Assembly (NCBI RefSeq): GCF_036959255.1
Contig: NZ_JAWMTI010000007.1
Location: forward strand, 124,001 to 188,000
Length of the DNA: 64,000 bases
Direction of reading: 5' to 3'
Source of the DNA: Olivibacter sp036959255
Lineage (GTDB): Bacteria; Bacteroidota; Bacteroidia; Sphingobacteriales; Sphingobacteriaceae
Under the pieces are notes generated by a model that saw only the letters and a program-made list of their open reading frames with translations, searched no databases and was not told the origin of the DNA. Positions 34,668-44,226 of the stretch are shown here, piece by piece. Both the position numbers and the translations under genes were made by a program. Position 1 is the stretch's first letter; the number at the start of each line of letters is the position of its first letter.

Positions 34668-35750
34668 TTATAATTCACATTTAAAAACAAAAGCACTGGA
34701 AGTTTGGTATTTGCCACCTTGTGAAGCACCGAAAAGCCATGCGGGCTTGTCCTGTTCTAATAAAAGCATCGGTCGCTCTAGACGCCCATATCTTTTTAGA
34801 TGTGGCGGTGGTGGCGGTTCTTGTATATAATGACGAAGCGATTGAAAAGCAATCTTAGGTTCTGACCAGAGCAAACCGTCGTCCGACTCCATAATCAATC
34901 CAACCTCATGATTAAAGACTCCCATGTCACGTGCGATCATTTTAAACTTATCCCCTTCGCGCCATACAAAAGCATCTTCAAATTGGCGGTTTGCTCCTTT
35001 TGTCGAAAAATCGATTACCGGATTGCCAGCATATTTTTCATAGGGCCCCGCCGGTCTATCAGCAAAAGCCACCCCATACTTTCTATTTCCGCGGATCGGC
35101 CCCTTTGTAGTCTCGTAATCGTGTGTGTTCCACGACTTATAGTAAAGCCAATTTTTACCGTCCTTTCCTCTTACCCAAGCTGGGTTGGTGGTACAATGAT
35201 CATCCCACGTGCCTTCCATACCCGGTAAGAGAATGGGTGCATCGCTTCGCGTCCACGGTCCATAAAGTGAAGATGAAGAGGCTACCCCAATCCGTTTTGT
35301 ATCGGTCTTGCCATTCGAATTTCCCATATAGAAGAGATAATAAGTCCCATCTATGTTTTTGATCAGTGGGTTGTGACATGTAGTGGCATCCCAAAAGTTG
35401 GCACCTCGGGGCGTCAATACGGTTTCCAATACTTCAAAGGGCTTGTCGGGAGCGTCTGCTACCGCATGAGCTATTTCAGAGCCTTTGATCCATCCGCTCA
35501 TTCCCAGATCTGCCTTCCATCGTGAGAAAAACACATGCGTTTTACCATCCGGAGCTTCAATTGGGCTATTGCACCATACATAGTAACCAGGCAGCTCCAA
35601 AGCTCTACCAATCGGTTTCAGTTTCCTACAAAAATCTGATATCCGGGCATCATCTTTGGTTCGCGCATGGAGCATTCTTCCCCCTTGCACCCACAGTGCC
35701 GCCAAAGAAAAGGATAAGGTGTGGATGAATTTCTTTCTATTGACTGTCAT
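34668..35750 (-). CDS. Five-bladed beta-propeller glycosidase-like protein (GH43/GH117-like)
   Basis: 360 residues. The leader NRKKFIHTLSFSLAALWVQG is a Tat- or Sec-type signal. Repeated propeller-type segments follow: NSPIEAPDGKTHVFFSRW, CHNPLIKNIDGTYYLFYMGN, TTNPAWVRGKDGKNWLYYKS, FEDAFVWREGDKFKMIARDM and RPMLLLEQDKPAWLFGA. The pattern is that of clan GH-F five-blade propellers, with acidic residues in DATTCHNP and FEDAFVW as candidate catalytic positions. I cannot assign a CAZy family. It overlaps the PL22 stop by one base, so translation is coupled, and it probably removes a side-chain sugar from galacturonan-containing oligomers. Confidence 0.75.
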   Translation of the reverse strand: MTVNRKKFIHTLSFSLAALWVQGGRMLHARTKDDARISDFCRKLKPIGRALELPGYYVWCNSPIEAPDGKTHVFFSRWKADLGMSGWIKGSEIAHAVADAPDKPFEVLETVLTPRGANFWDATTCHNPLIKNIDGTYYLFYMGNSNGKTDTKRIGVASSSSLYGPWTRSDAPILLPGMEGTWDDHCTTNPAWVRGKDGKNWLYYKSWNTHDYETTKGPIRGNRKYGVAFADRPAGPYEKYAGNPVIDFSTKGANRQFEDAFVWREGDKFKMIARDMGVFNHEVGLIMESDDGLLWSEPKIAFQSLRHYIQEPPPPPHLKRYGRLERPMLLLEQDKPAWLFGASQGGKYQTSSAFVFKCEL

Positions 35751-37012
35751 TAGTTCTTCGCTTTTTCTATCTCAACTGCATATATACCTTCAAAGCCTTC
35801 AAAATTTGCCCGGAAGATAATCCATTTCCCATCAGGAGAATAATGCACATTCGGTTCCAATTTATAATTATGATGTTTCATATTGACCAAGCGCTCCGCC
35901 TCAAAGTGATCACCTTGAGGTTTAAAAAGATAAATATATTGTCCGTCCGGTGCTTTAGCTACCGACCCGGGATCGCCCCCATCTCCTGCAAAGGTTTTAT
36001 TATCGACAGCTGAGGTGTAATGCACTGACCATTCATTTCGTTTTAGTTGGTATTTGATCTCTTTTCCGCTCTTGAGATCCGTTCCTCCCACAAAAAAGGT
36101 TTGTCCACGCGGCAATTGCAAGTCGTACCAGATATAATCCCCCTGCTTATCAAACCACTCATGCCCGGCTATCTCCCTATCCATGCTGCGTTTATGAATG
36201 AGTTTGGGTCGATCCTTTGTTTTAACGTCAATCGTCCATATTCGATCAACCTTGTGCCAGGGCCCCTCATGACAGAACATAAGCAGATCTGGATTGGTAG
36301 GCGAAAACTGCACATGGTTTAACCAAGCACTATCCGTAAAGATTTTTTTCAATTGTCTTTTTTTCAAGTCAATGACAAATAAAGTCCGAGGCAATTTTGC
36401 TTCATAGATACGATTGAAATATTGGCTTTTCTCTGGATACCGTTTGGAAATTTCCTTCTCTTTATCGGTGGCATAAGCACCGCCTAATAAAGTAGCATCC
36501 GCATTAACCGTTGTAATGGAAGCTTTGAAATCCACAGGAAACACAAAAAGCAGTTCCTTCCTGCCTGTTTTCACTTCGACACTAAACACGCTATCTTGGC
36601 ACTGAAAATAAACTTTTCCATTTTTTGGGTTTACGATTTCTCCTTGAATTTTCCCGGTTTCATAGGTTAATTGACGTGTTTTCAAATTTTCGAGATTCAC
36701 GACGTACAGTTGTTTATCTTTCACATTGAGGTTGTAAATTTCTTGAGCTTTTGTCTTCAGTTCCCCTGAATAACTTTCCCGTTGACGCTCATTACTTCCA
36801 TAAAAAATCATTTCGTTCCCTACAAAGGGATTGTTGTGAAAGTAGAAACTTAAATTAATTCCGGGACGTCGTACCAAACGCATCACCCGATGATGCGTTA
36901 CGTTGTCAACCCATTCGTCCGGCATTTCCTTTCCACCGGTTTCGAGCAGTGGCTGCGCCTTTAAAGCTATCAATTGTGAAAGCAAAAGGATAATCAATAA
37001 AAGCTTTTTCAT
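35750..37012 (-). CDS. PL22 oligogalacturonate lyase (exported)
   Basis: 420 residues with a signal peptide (LIALKAQ). Seven-blade propeller segments are visible, with FYFHNNPFVGNEMIFYG, LNHVQFSPTNPDLLMFCHEG, PWHKVDRIW, AGHEWFDKQGDYIWYD and LEPNVHYSPDGKWIIFRANF. The histidines in NHVQFSP, CHEGPWH and GHEWF suit the metal site of PL22. The family splits oligogalacturonates into unsaturated monomers. Most studied members are cytoplasmic; the signal peptide suggests a periplasmic one here. It directly follows SusD (32 bp). Confidence 0.9.
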   Translation of the reverse strand: MKKLLLIILLLSQLIALKAQPLLETGGKEMPDEWVDNVTHHRVMRLVRRPGINLSFYFHNNPFVGNEMIFYGSNERQRESYSGELKTKAQEIYNLNVKDKQLYVVNLENLKTRQLTYETGKIQGEIVNPKNGKVYFQCQDSVFSVEVKTGRKELLFVFPVDFKASITTVNADATLLGGAYATDKEKEISKRYPEKSQYFNRIYEAKLPRTLFVIDLKKRQLKKIFTDSAWLNHVQFSPTNPDLLMFCHEGPWHKVDRIWTIDVKTKDRPKLIHKRSMDREIAGHEWFDKQGDYIWYDLQLPRGQTFFVGGTDLKSGKEIKYQLKRNEWSVHYTSAVDNKTFAGDGGDPGSVAKAPDGQYIYLFKPQGDHFEAERLVNMKHHNYKLEPNVHYSPDGKWIIFRANFEGFEGIYAVEIEKAKN

Positions 37013-37044
37013 TATTTATTTTTTTAGTTTTATTCAGTGATGCC

Positions 37045-38553
37045 CTAATACCCTCCATTCTGCGTATATATGCCAGGTTTCGCATCTAGCTCAGCCTGGG
37101 GAATTGGGTAAAGCGTATAGTTTAATTGGAATGGGTCAATACGTGATTGTACGTCTTCCTTTTCGATCCAATTACTCATCACCGATTCTACCAAGCCGCT
37201 TCTTATCAGATCGTGCCATCGAGATCCTTCGGCAGCAAATTCTTTCCTTCTTTCCTCCATCAAACCGGCAAGATCTACCTGACTTCTAGGAGCCAAACCT
37301 GCTCGTGCGCGAACACGGTTTACGACTTGATCCACTTCTTGCTGTGATCCCGGAGCTCCATTCAGTGTGCATTCAGCCCTTAACATGAGGATATCGGTAA
37401 AGCGCCATACAATAAAGTTAATGGGCCAATCTTCCCGGTTGTTCGGCACACGCGTGAGATCAATATATTTCTTAAAAAACGACCTGGTTTCCGCTACACC
37501 GTTGTATACATAACCCGTCTGGATAGAAAAGGCTTTTCGGATATCACCCGTCTCATATGAATTCAATAAATCATCAGAAACCGGCCTGATAGTCAACCCT
37601 CCTTGATTGGGATGCCCATTGGTATTGAACCAGGTATCCGGGGCTAATAACCACGCAAAAGTTCCCCCGGCTACGGGGTTTTGTCCTGTTATATATTGAA
37701 TATCAAACACCACCTCGGCATTGTTTTCATTATCATAGGAGAAAATAGAAGTATAGGCATTATTACCCTCTAAAAATTGGTATTCTCCCGAACCGATCAC
37801 CTCATCCAATAACGTAGCTGCCTCTTGCCAATCATTAGTAGCTAAGCCAGACCCATTTACACCTAAATTAGGACCCGAGCGGGTCATATATACCAGAGCT
37901 AATAACGTTTGCGCCGCCGCATTGGTGACGCGACCGCGATCGACTCCCGCATACTCACTTTTCGAGGGCAAAAGAGGGATTGCTGTTTGAAGATCCGTAA
38001 TAATAAAGTCGTAAATTGCTGCAATGTCACTTTGCGGAATGGTAGCGGCTTCGCTTGCTGTAATAACGCGATCGACGATCGGCACCCTTCCGAACCAGCG
38101 TAAGAGGTCAAAATAGAAGAAAGCGCGCAAGAAGCGGGCTTCACCTTGTAAACGACCTCTCAGATTTTCGTCCGTTACGATACTTCCGTTTTTCTCCAAT
38201 TGCTCCAATAAAACATTGGCGCGGTTAATACCATTGTAATCCGTTAGCCAAGCTTCCGCTATATACGGATTCGCTGCCAGATTGCGGTGAAATCCGTTGA
38301 TGCCTTCCCAATCACGTACACCTCCGTCTGATACAGCATATAAATTATCAGAACGTGTTTCCGATAAATTTAATTGTCGGTCCGGATAGCCGCGCAAAGC
38401 AGCATATATTGCATTTGCTCCCTGAATAAAATCATTGGGAATTGCATAGAAAGTTTCTGTCGTAGGATCAGAAATAGGTTGTTGATCGAGCTCCTTCTCA
38501 CAACCTGTAAGAACTGCAAGGACCAATAGCACTAAAAAAATCTTGTTCATCAC
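37045..38553 (-). CDS. SusD/RagB-family glycan-binding lipoprotein
   Basis: 502 residues, lipobox LTGC at about 15-18. SusD marks: LNLSETRSDNLYAVSDGG, GINRANVLLEQLEK, GEARFLRAFFYFDLLRWFGR, MLRAECTLNGAPG, ERRKEFAAEGSRWHDLIRSG and C-terminal TQNGGY. It pairs with the SusC at 38609 (55 bp) in the unit that also holds PL22, propeller protein, PL1 and GH28, so oligogalacturonides are a reasonable ligand guess. Confidence 0.95.
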   Translation of the reverse strand: MMNKIFLVLLVLAVLTGCEKELDQQPISDPTTETFYAIPNDFIQGANAIYAALRGYPDRQLNLSETRSDNLYAVSDGGVRDWEGINGFHRNLAANPYIAEAWLTDYNGINRANVLLEQLEKNGSIVTDENLRGRLQGEARFLRAFFYFDLLRWFGRVPIVDRVITASEAATIPQSDIAAIYDFIITDLQTAIPLLPSKSEYAGVDRGRVTNAAAQTLLALVYMTRSGPNLGVNGSGLATNDWQEAATLLDEVIGSGEYQFLEGNNAYTSIFSYDNENNAEVVFDIQYITGQNPVAGGTFAWLLAPDTWFNTNGHPNQGGLTIRPVSDDLLNSYETGDIRKAFSIQTGYVYNGVAETRSFFKKYIDLTRVPNNREDWPINFIVWRFTDILMLRAECTLNGAPGSQQEVDQVVNRVRARAGLAPRSQVDLAGLMEERRKEFAAEGSRWHDLIRSGLVESVMSNWIEKEDVQSRIDPFQLNYTLYPIPQAELDAKPGIYTQNGGY

Positions 38554-38608
38554 TTTATATCTTTAATAATGATCATCACTATGTATATTGTCCGACGCGG
38601 ACTTATCG

Positions 38609-41600
38609 TTAAAACGTTACGTTCAATCCGAAGATCAACGATTTCGGAATCGGTAGACCGCCGTAATCACCCGCCTCCGGAAACTGCGTACTGCCACTTA
38701 AATTCGTATTTGTTGCTTCCGGGTTGAAACCTCCATCGTATTTATCATGGCCGAAGAAATTCTCAGCCGTAACAAATATGCGCGCACCTTGGAAAGTTGT
38801 CTTCGGAATGATCCGTCCCAAATCGTAACCTAAGGTAATGTTGCGTACGCGAATGTAATCAGATGGATAATACCAATCGGTATTCTTGATGCGCCCAAAC
38901 GTACCGGTAGTTTTTCCCACTTCCCCTGCACCTGGATCTTCAGCAGAGCGCCAGCGATCACGCCAGCTTCCTAATACATTATCGACAATGCCGGTTCCCG
39001 TCCGATTAACGGCTCGACCGAACAAAGAGTAAATACCACCACCCCATTGGCCTTGCACGAGTACACTCAAATCAAAGCCTTTATAACGAAAGGTATTGGT
39101 AATGCCCCATGTATATTTCGGATTTGGTTGACCGACAATCACCCGGTCATTCTCATTAATGATACCATCGCCATTAGCATCAAAATACTTAGGATCACCT
39201 GCTGTTTGATTGCCGTACAAAGCCGCCCCGTTATCGATATCGGCCTGCGATAGAATACCCTCTTGCCGAACCACATAAATGCTATACATTGGGTCGCCCA
39301 CGCGTAAAATACTATGTGAGATATCAAAAGAAGATGGGATCAGGATTTGCGACTGCCCGTTAGGTAATGAAGTCAGCTTGTTGCTGTTATGACTCAAGTT
39401 AAAAGAAGTACTCCATTGAAATGCATCCGCCGTCCCTGTAATATTTTGGCTGTTGATTTCCAATTCCCATCCTCTGTTACGTACGCTTCCTGCATTATCC
39501 AGGGAAGACGCAAAGCCCGTGATTTGCGACACCGGCACGTTCAAGAGCAGTCCGGTACTCTTACGATCATAATAATCGATGGTGGCCGTAATGCGATTGT
39601 TGATGAAGCCGAAGTCGACCCCAACATCAAAGGTATTCGACTTTTCCCAAGTTAAATCAGGGTTTACAATACCGTTGGGAGCTAATCCTGTAACCAGTTG
39701 GCCACCTAATGAGTAGGCATAATTTCCAAGGATGGACAAACTGCTGTAGTCGCCAATATTATAGTTTCCAGATTTACCCCAGCTGGCACGCAATTTAAGA
39801 TCACTCAAGGTACCTTTGATATCTTGCATAAAATCTTCTTGCGACACCCGCCAACCTATAGAAGCCGAAGGAAACCATCCCCACTTTGTATTGGCACCAA
39901 AGCGAGATGAACCATCTCGTCTAGCCGACACGCTCAGTAAGTACTTATCTTGATACGCGTATTGCAAACGTCCGAAATAAGATAGCAAGACGTTCTTGGT
40001 TTCTGTTGTATTACCCGTCACTCCGAGTGCATAATTCAAGGTAGTGATCGTGCTACTTCCATAGCCGTTTTGGGACGACATGGTTGCATTATCCAGCTTA
40101 TCGGAGTTATAAGAAAAACCTAAAAGCGCCGAGATACTATGGTCATTGGCGATCGTCTTATTATAATTTAATGTATTTTCATTGACAAGCGTTTGCCTTC
40201 TGAATGTACTGTAGGTTCCAGAAGTACGTTTGGTTAAATCCGATTGCCTATTCGGCAAGCTACCGGTAATCGTAAAAGGAATATAACGCTTAAAAGTATT
40301 ATCCACATGATCTAAATTGAGGGTTGTTTTGAAGTTTAATCCATCAATAATCTCGTATTGACCAAATAAGGATCCGACGGTACGAAAGCGTTTGGTTACT
40401 GCCAGGGTTTGCTCTAACTTGCCTACCGGACTGTTGGCCGAAGTGCTCCAGCGGTATTGAGGATTGTCGCCAACATTAGGATATAAGCCAGCACTTGCTT
40501 CCTGCACCGGTGTAAATGAAACCAATTGATGTAGTATATTATCTTTTCCTTCCACACCTGGATCGTTATTAATCGAATACGTGGGTGTCAGGTTGATTCC
40601 AAAGGTTAGCTTTTCATTGGCTTTTACCTCTACATTGGCCCGTGCTGCATAGGACGTGAAATCTTGCTCTTTCACCATCCCTTGTTGCCCGTTATAGTTT
40701 CCGGACACATAATATTTAACCGCATCGGTACCACCACTGGCAGAGAGTTGGTAATTTTGCACGAGACCTTTACGAAAAGTTTCATCTTGCCAGTCAATAA
40801 TATTTAATCCTGGATAACCTGGCTGTATCCAACGATCATCAATCATGTAACGCGTATCGACCTGATCAGCTGCTATACCCAGAATAGCGCGTCTTTCTTC
40901 CGTTGTTTGATCGGCCGTCCTACCCGAACCGGAAGTAACCCATTGGTAATTAATCATTTCAATAGCCCGATCGATCCACTCCGGACCACTTAACATATCA
41001 AGCTTTTTACTCCGCTCATTATAACCCACATAGGTGTTTAAATTAATGGAAGGTTTTCCGGACTTTCCTTTTTTTGTGGTGATAATAACGACTCCATTAG
41101 CCGCTCGGGAACCATAAATAGCTGCAGACGATGCGTCCTTCAGCACCTGAATTGATTCGATATCATTCGGGTTGATATTATCCAATGGATTGCCGGTAGA
41201 ATAGCCACCATTTTGATTAGGCGTTGCTCCCGATAGCGGGAAGCCGTCCAGAACGTACAGCGGTTCATTTCCGGCGGAGATTGAACCAACACCACGTACC
41301 TGGACACTCAAACCTTGCCCCGGATTCCCGGTAGTTTGTTTAACTCTTACACCGGCCATTTGTCCAACCAAGGCCTGATCAACGCGCGGAAGTGGTCTTT
41401 CTGCTAATTTTTCAGTATTCATGGTTGCTACTGATCCGGTAATATTGCCTCGTTTCTGTTGTCCATATCCCACGACGACAACTTCGTCCAAGCCTTGGCT
41501 ATCTTGATCCAAGCTAACATTTACAACAGCCCCGGTGACCGTTACCTCTTTTGGTTTGTGACCTACAAAGGAGAAAGTCAAGATTTCATTTTTTGCGGCT

Positions 41601-41860
41601 TGAATAGCAAAATTTCCATTTGCATCGGTGCTAGTTCCGGCCTTCTTCCCCTTTACAAGCACCGATACGCCCGGTAAGGCTTGCCCGTCCTGCGCACTTA
41701 CTACTTTTCCTTTTACAGTTTCCTGTGCCCATAAGCATACGGGAAAACTAAACAATAGCAGACACAAGAAAAACCAGCTAATCCCTCGCTGTATTACAAG
41801 TGAGTGTACTTGCTGTCTCCGTGTCTGGTTCCGTTCTGATTCTTGGTTCATTTTAAACAT
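38609..41860 (-). CDS. SusC/RagA TonB-dependent transporter (no STN domain)
   Basis: 1083 residues. A basic N-terminal stretch is followed by a signal helix (FFLCLLLFSFPVCLWAQ, about 30-46), a carboxypeptidase-like domain, TonB-box-like LDEVVVVGYGQQ near 128, the plug (MAGVRVKQTTGNPGQG, YVLDGFPLSG) and a barrel with DANGDGIINENDR and a final FGLNVTF. It heads the longest unit (SusC to GH106, about 21 kb, broken only by the hairpin spacer at 31447). Operator 3 lies about 170 bp before the ATG, so a leader near 135 nt is expected. Confidence 0.95.
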   Translation of the reverse strand: MFKMNQESERNQTRRQQVHSLVIQRGISWFFLCLLLFSFPVCLWAQETVKGKVVSAQDGQALPGVSVLVKGKKAGTSTDANGNFAIQAAKNEILTFSFVGHKPKEVTVTGAVVNVSLDQDSQGLDEVVVVGYGQQKRGNITGSVATMNTEKLAERPLPRVDQALVGQMAGVRVKQTTGNPGQGLSVQVRGVGSISAGNEPLYVLDGFPLSGATPNQNGGYSTGNPLDNINPNDIESIQVLKDASSAAIYGSRAANGVVIITTKKGKSGKPSINLNTYVGYNERSKKLDMLSGPEWIDRAIEMINYQWVTSGSGRTADQTTEERRAILGIAADQVDTRYMIDDRWIQPGYPGLNIIDWQDETFRKGLVQNYQLSASGGTDAVKYYVSGNYNGQQGMVKEQDFTSYAARANVEVKANEKLTFGINLTPTYSINNDPGVEGKDNILHQLVSFTPVQEASAGLYPNVGDNPQYRWSTSANSPVGKLEQTLAVTKRFRTVGSLFGQYEIIDGLNFKTTLNLDHVDNTFKRYIPFTITGSLPNRQSDLTKRTSGTYSTFRRQTLVNENTLNYNKTIANDHSISALLGFSYNSDKLDNATMSSQNGYGSSTITTLNYALGVTGNTTETKNVLLSYFGRLQYAYQDKYLLSVSARRDGSSRFGANTKWGWFPSASIGWRVSQEDFMQDIKGTLSDLKLRASWGKSGNYNIGDYSSLSILGNYAYSLGGQLVTGLAPNGIVNPDLTWEKSNTFDVGVDFGFINNRITATIDYYDRKSTGLLLNVPVSQITGFASSLDNAGSVRNRGWELEINSQNITGTADAFQWSTSFNLSHNSNKLTSLPNGQSQILIPSSFDISHSILRVGDPMYSIYVVRQEGILSQADIDNGAALYGNQTAGDPKYFDANGDGIINENDRVIVGQPNPKYTWGITNTFRYKGFDLSVLVQGQWGGGIYSLFGRAVNRTGTGIVDNVLGSWRDRWRSAEDPGAGEVGKTTGTFGRIKNTDWYYPSDYIRVRNITLGYDLGRIIPKTTFQGARIFVTAENFFGHDKYDGGFNPEATNTNLSGSTQFPEAGDYGGLPIPKSLIFGLNVTF

Positions 41861-41999
41861 GGTTAAATTGTTGGTGTTACTTCGGAAGCGATAAGAACTC
41901 CTTCAGTAAGCCTGTTGGTTGTGTATCTGCGTTTGTTTTCGAGTGAATTATTTACTCATTGGTTAGCATAGAGACCCATACCGGCTATTCTAGCTAATA

Positions 42000-42044
42000 C
42001 AATATTAAAGAGCTGACGAAACGGATGCATCCTGTAGTGTCCTG
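42000..42044 (-). promoter_or_regulatory. Operator 3 and promoter of susC at 41860
   Basis: GCATCCTGTAGTGTCCTG at 42027-42044 is the direct repeat in plus orientation. A TAATATTG -7-like box (plus 42000-42007) is exactly 19 bp away. Operator 4 has the same operator sequence, spacer length and -7 box. Confidence 0.65.
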
Positions 42045-42098
42045 TTTGCCGATAGGCAGAAGATCAAAAACAGCGTTAAAAGCTTATAAACGCATTTT

Positions 42099-42143
42099 TT
42101 AACTATGAGTTAAACTACGCAATCGTTTCCGGAATTGATGAGT
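42099..42143 (-). promoter_or_regulatory. Conserved upstream block shared with susC at 47496
   Basis: ATGAGTTAAACTACGCAATC and the adjoining GTTTCCGGAATTG are repeated almost unchanged at 47730-47774, at nearly the same distance (57 and 59 bp) beyond the operator. It may be a second regulator site or the edge of a promoter duplication. Confidence 0.5.
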
Positions 42144-42149
42144 GGTTGA

Positions 42150-42395
42150 GACGTCGAGTAGAGAAATTGTTGAGTGGTTAAGTAGTTAATTAGCCAATTG
42201 GTGAATTAGCTAATCTGATGCTGGGACCTGCGGGGGAGTAAAGAAATCAGTGAATTGTCGAATAATTGAGTAGGGAAGTAGTTTAGTAGTGATGCCTGCC
42301 GGTAGGCAGGAATTATGAAGTGATAAATTTGGACAAGGGGGTAGAGAGTAAGGAATCCTATTTAACTAGTTCCCTACTCCCTACTTAACTACTCC
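42150..42395. repeat. Stop-rich octamer repeats with a small GC hairpin
   Basis: Words of the GTAGTTAA / GTAGGGA type fill the end next to the SusD stop codon (42396), for example GGAGTAGTTAAGTAGGGAGT read on the minus strand. A 6-bp hairpin CCTGCC-GGTA-GGCAGG lies at 42295-42310. No gene is seen. Confidence 0.5.
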
Positions 42396-44207
42396 CTAAT
42401 AGAGCGGATGTTGTTGTCCCTGCAAGCCTGGATTGTCATCGATCGTCGTAGCATTTAATGGTAAAATTTCCACTTTATTTTTTTCGAGACCTCTGAACAA
42501 TCCTGTTATCCAAGCCGAGGAGGCATCAGTTCTATTCGCATTAAAGAGCGAAACATTACCATGCATTTCAAGCAAAGTATAGCCTTGAGCGTTTAATTCC
42601 TGCTGCTCAGACGCTGTTGGAGCTTGCGAATAACCGATAAAAGGAACTGCGACGACCGGATCGAGGAAAGATTTAGCTTGCTCTTTTTTGTAAGCCCGAT
42701 ATTTGTCAACGCCGGCATATGGTCCTTCACCTTTTGCCAATTGGATAAGTTTTTGCTTCGTTTCACTAAGTGTTTCGTATAAAATACCCCACCTCGTCAA
42801 GTCGGTTCGGCGCCAGCCTTCAAAGCCGAGTTCCAATTTTCGTTCCGAAATAATGGCTTTTCTGAAGTCCTCGTAACTACTCGGTGTCGATCCCATTTTA
42901 GCTCGATCATTGTTAAAAGCTCTTGACCGTACCTTCTCGTACATTTCAACGGCAAGGGCTGTTGGACCATGGTTCAGTTCATTTTCAGCTTCCGCATACA
43001 TCAGCAAGACATCCGAATAACGTAGTACCGGCCAATTAATATCACGTTTGTTGATAGCAGTTCCTATTTCGGCCTTCCAGGTCACACGGAATTTACCGAT
43101 GGTCATCCCTGCATAATTATTCATCTGCCGGGTATTATCGCTCGCGATACTATAATTACAGATAGCCACATCCCGCCTTAGGTCCCCCTCACTGAAATCG
43201 AAATAATAGGTCGGCAAGGCCCCCATAGCCGGTTGGGCTTTACCGAACATACAGTTCGTATGGGCAAACATTCCGTTTGTATAACCAATAGAACCATCGT
43301 TACTATTCGCTCCATGTTGGCCATATTCCAGCATTGTCTCGACATTATACTGTCCATTCACCAAATCACGGAATACCGTCTCATAAGCAATTAAATTATT
43401 CTCGCCTCGATCTACAATAGCTTTGCACGCATCTCGAGCAATCTCGTACAGCTGTGTAATGCGGTTGGCATCGTTACGCTGCGCAATACTTACAGAACCG
43501 GGTGCGAACGAATTTAAGTCCCAACGTAATGAATAACCAGCGGCATACAACGCTACCCGGGCGAGCACACCATAAGCTGTGTTTTTAGTAAAGCGTTCCG
43601 ACGTAGCCACCATTCCTTCCCCTTTCCAGGGCAGCAGTTCGATTGCTTTTTGCAGGTCTTCAATACACCCATCCAAGATGGTATCGCGACTTACTCTTGA
43701 CGAATTGAAGGTACCTACATCCACAACCGGAATTTTGGGATACGGAACATCTCCGAAGAAACGGACCACATTAAGCATATTCATCGCCCGAATGGCGTAC
43801 GATTCGCCTAAGAGCATATCCAGCTTGCGTTTTTCCTGCTCATTGGCGGCCTCCATTTGCGGTAGATTCTTAATACATACATTTGCGTACTCGACACCGG
43901 CATACATCGCTGTATAAGTAGAAGTAGGAATGTTGGAGGTATTATATACATAATTCGCCACCTGATTTTTTGAATTGGTCTCTCCCTCGGTAGAGAAACA
44001 TTCGTCGGTTCCCATACCGAATTGATAATATAATTCACGATTGAAGGTGCTGCTATAGGCGCCCAATACCGCCATCTCGGCCCGGGAGACATTATCAAAA
44101 ATAGTTTCACTATCGAATTCTTTTTCGGACGGCATCTCCAGCCATTTCTTACAGGAGCTGCAAAGAACGACCCCTAGCAAGAAAATAAGTTTTATATTCA
44201 TTCTCAT
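42396..44207 (-). CDS. SusD/RagB-family glycan-binding lipoprotein (long)
   Basis: About 603 residues from the ATG at 44205-44207; the frame opens three codons earlier at a TTG. Lipobox region FLLGVVLCSSCKKW. SusD features: RAEMAVLGAYSSTFNREL, YAGVEYANVCIKNLPQ, LGESYAIRAMNMLNVVRFFG, VLRYSDVLLMYAEAENEL and SERKLELGFEGWRRTDLTRW. It is about 90 residues longer than the other SusDs here. With its SusC it forms a pair without enzymes in the same unit. Confidence 0.94.
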   Translation of the reverse strand: MRMNIKLIFLLGVVLCSSCKKWLEMPSEKEFDSETIFDNVSRAEMAVLGAYSSTFNRELYYQFGMGTDECFSTEGETNSKNQVANYVYNTSNIPTSTYTAMYAGVEYANVCIKNLPQMEAANEQEKRKLDMLLGESYAIRAMNMLNVVRFFGDVPYPKIPVVDVGTFNSSRVSRDTILDGCIEDLQKAIELLPWKGEGMVATSERFTKNTAYGVLARVALYAAGYSLRWDLNSFAPGSVSIAQRNDANRITQLYEIARDACKAIVDRGENNLIAYETVFRDLVNGQYNVETMLEYGQHGANSNDGSIGYTNGMFAHTNCMFGKAQPAMGALPTYYFDFSEGDLRRDVAICNYSIASDNTRQMNNYAGMTIGKFRVTWKAEIGTAINKRDINWPVLRYSDVLLMYAEAENELNHGPTALAVEMYEKVRSRAFNNDRAKMGSTPSSYEDFRKAIISERKLELGFEGWRRTDLTRWGILYETLSETKQKLIQLAKGEGPYAGVDKYRAYKKEQAKSFLDPVVAVPFIGYSQAPTASEQQELNAQGYTLLEMHGNVSLFNANRTDASSAWITGLFRGLEKNKVEILPLNATTIDDNPGLQGQQHPLY

Positions 44208-44226
44208 GATTGACAAGCTTTGAAGG

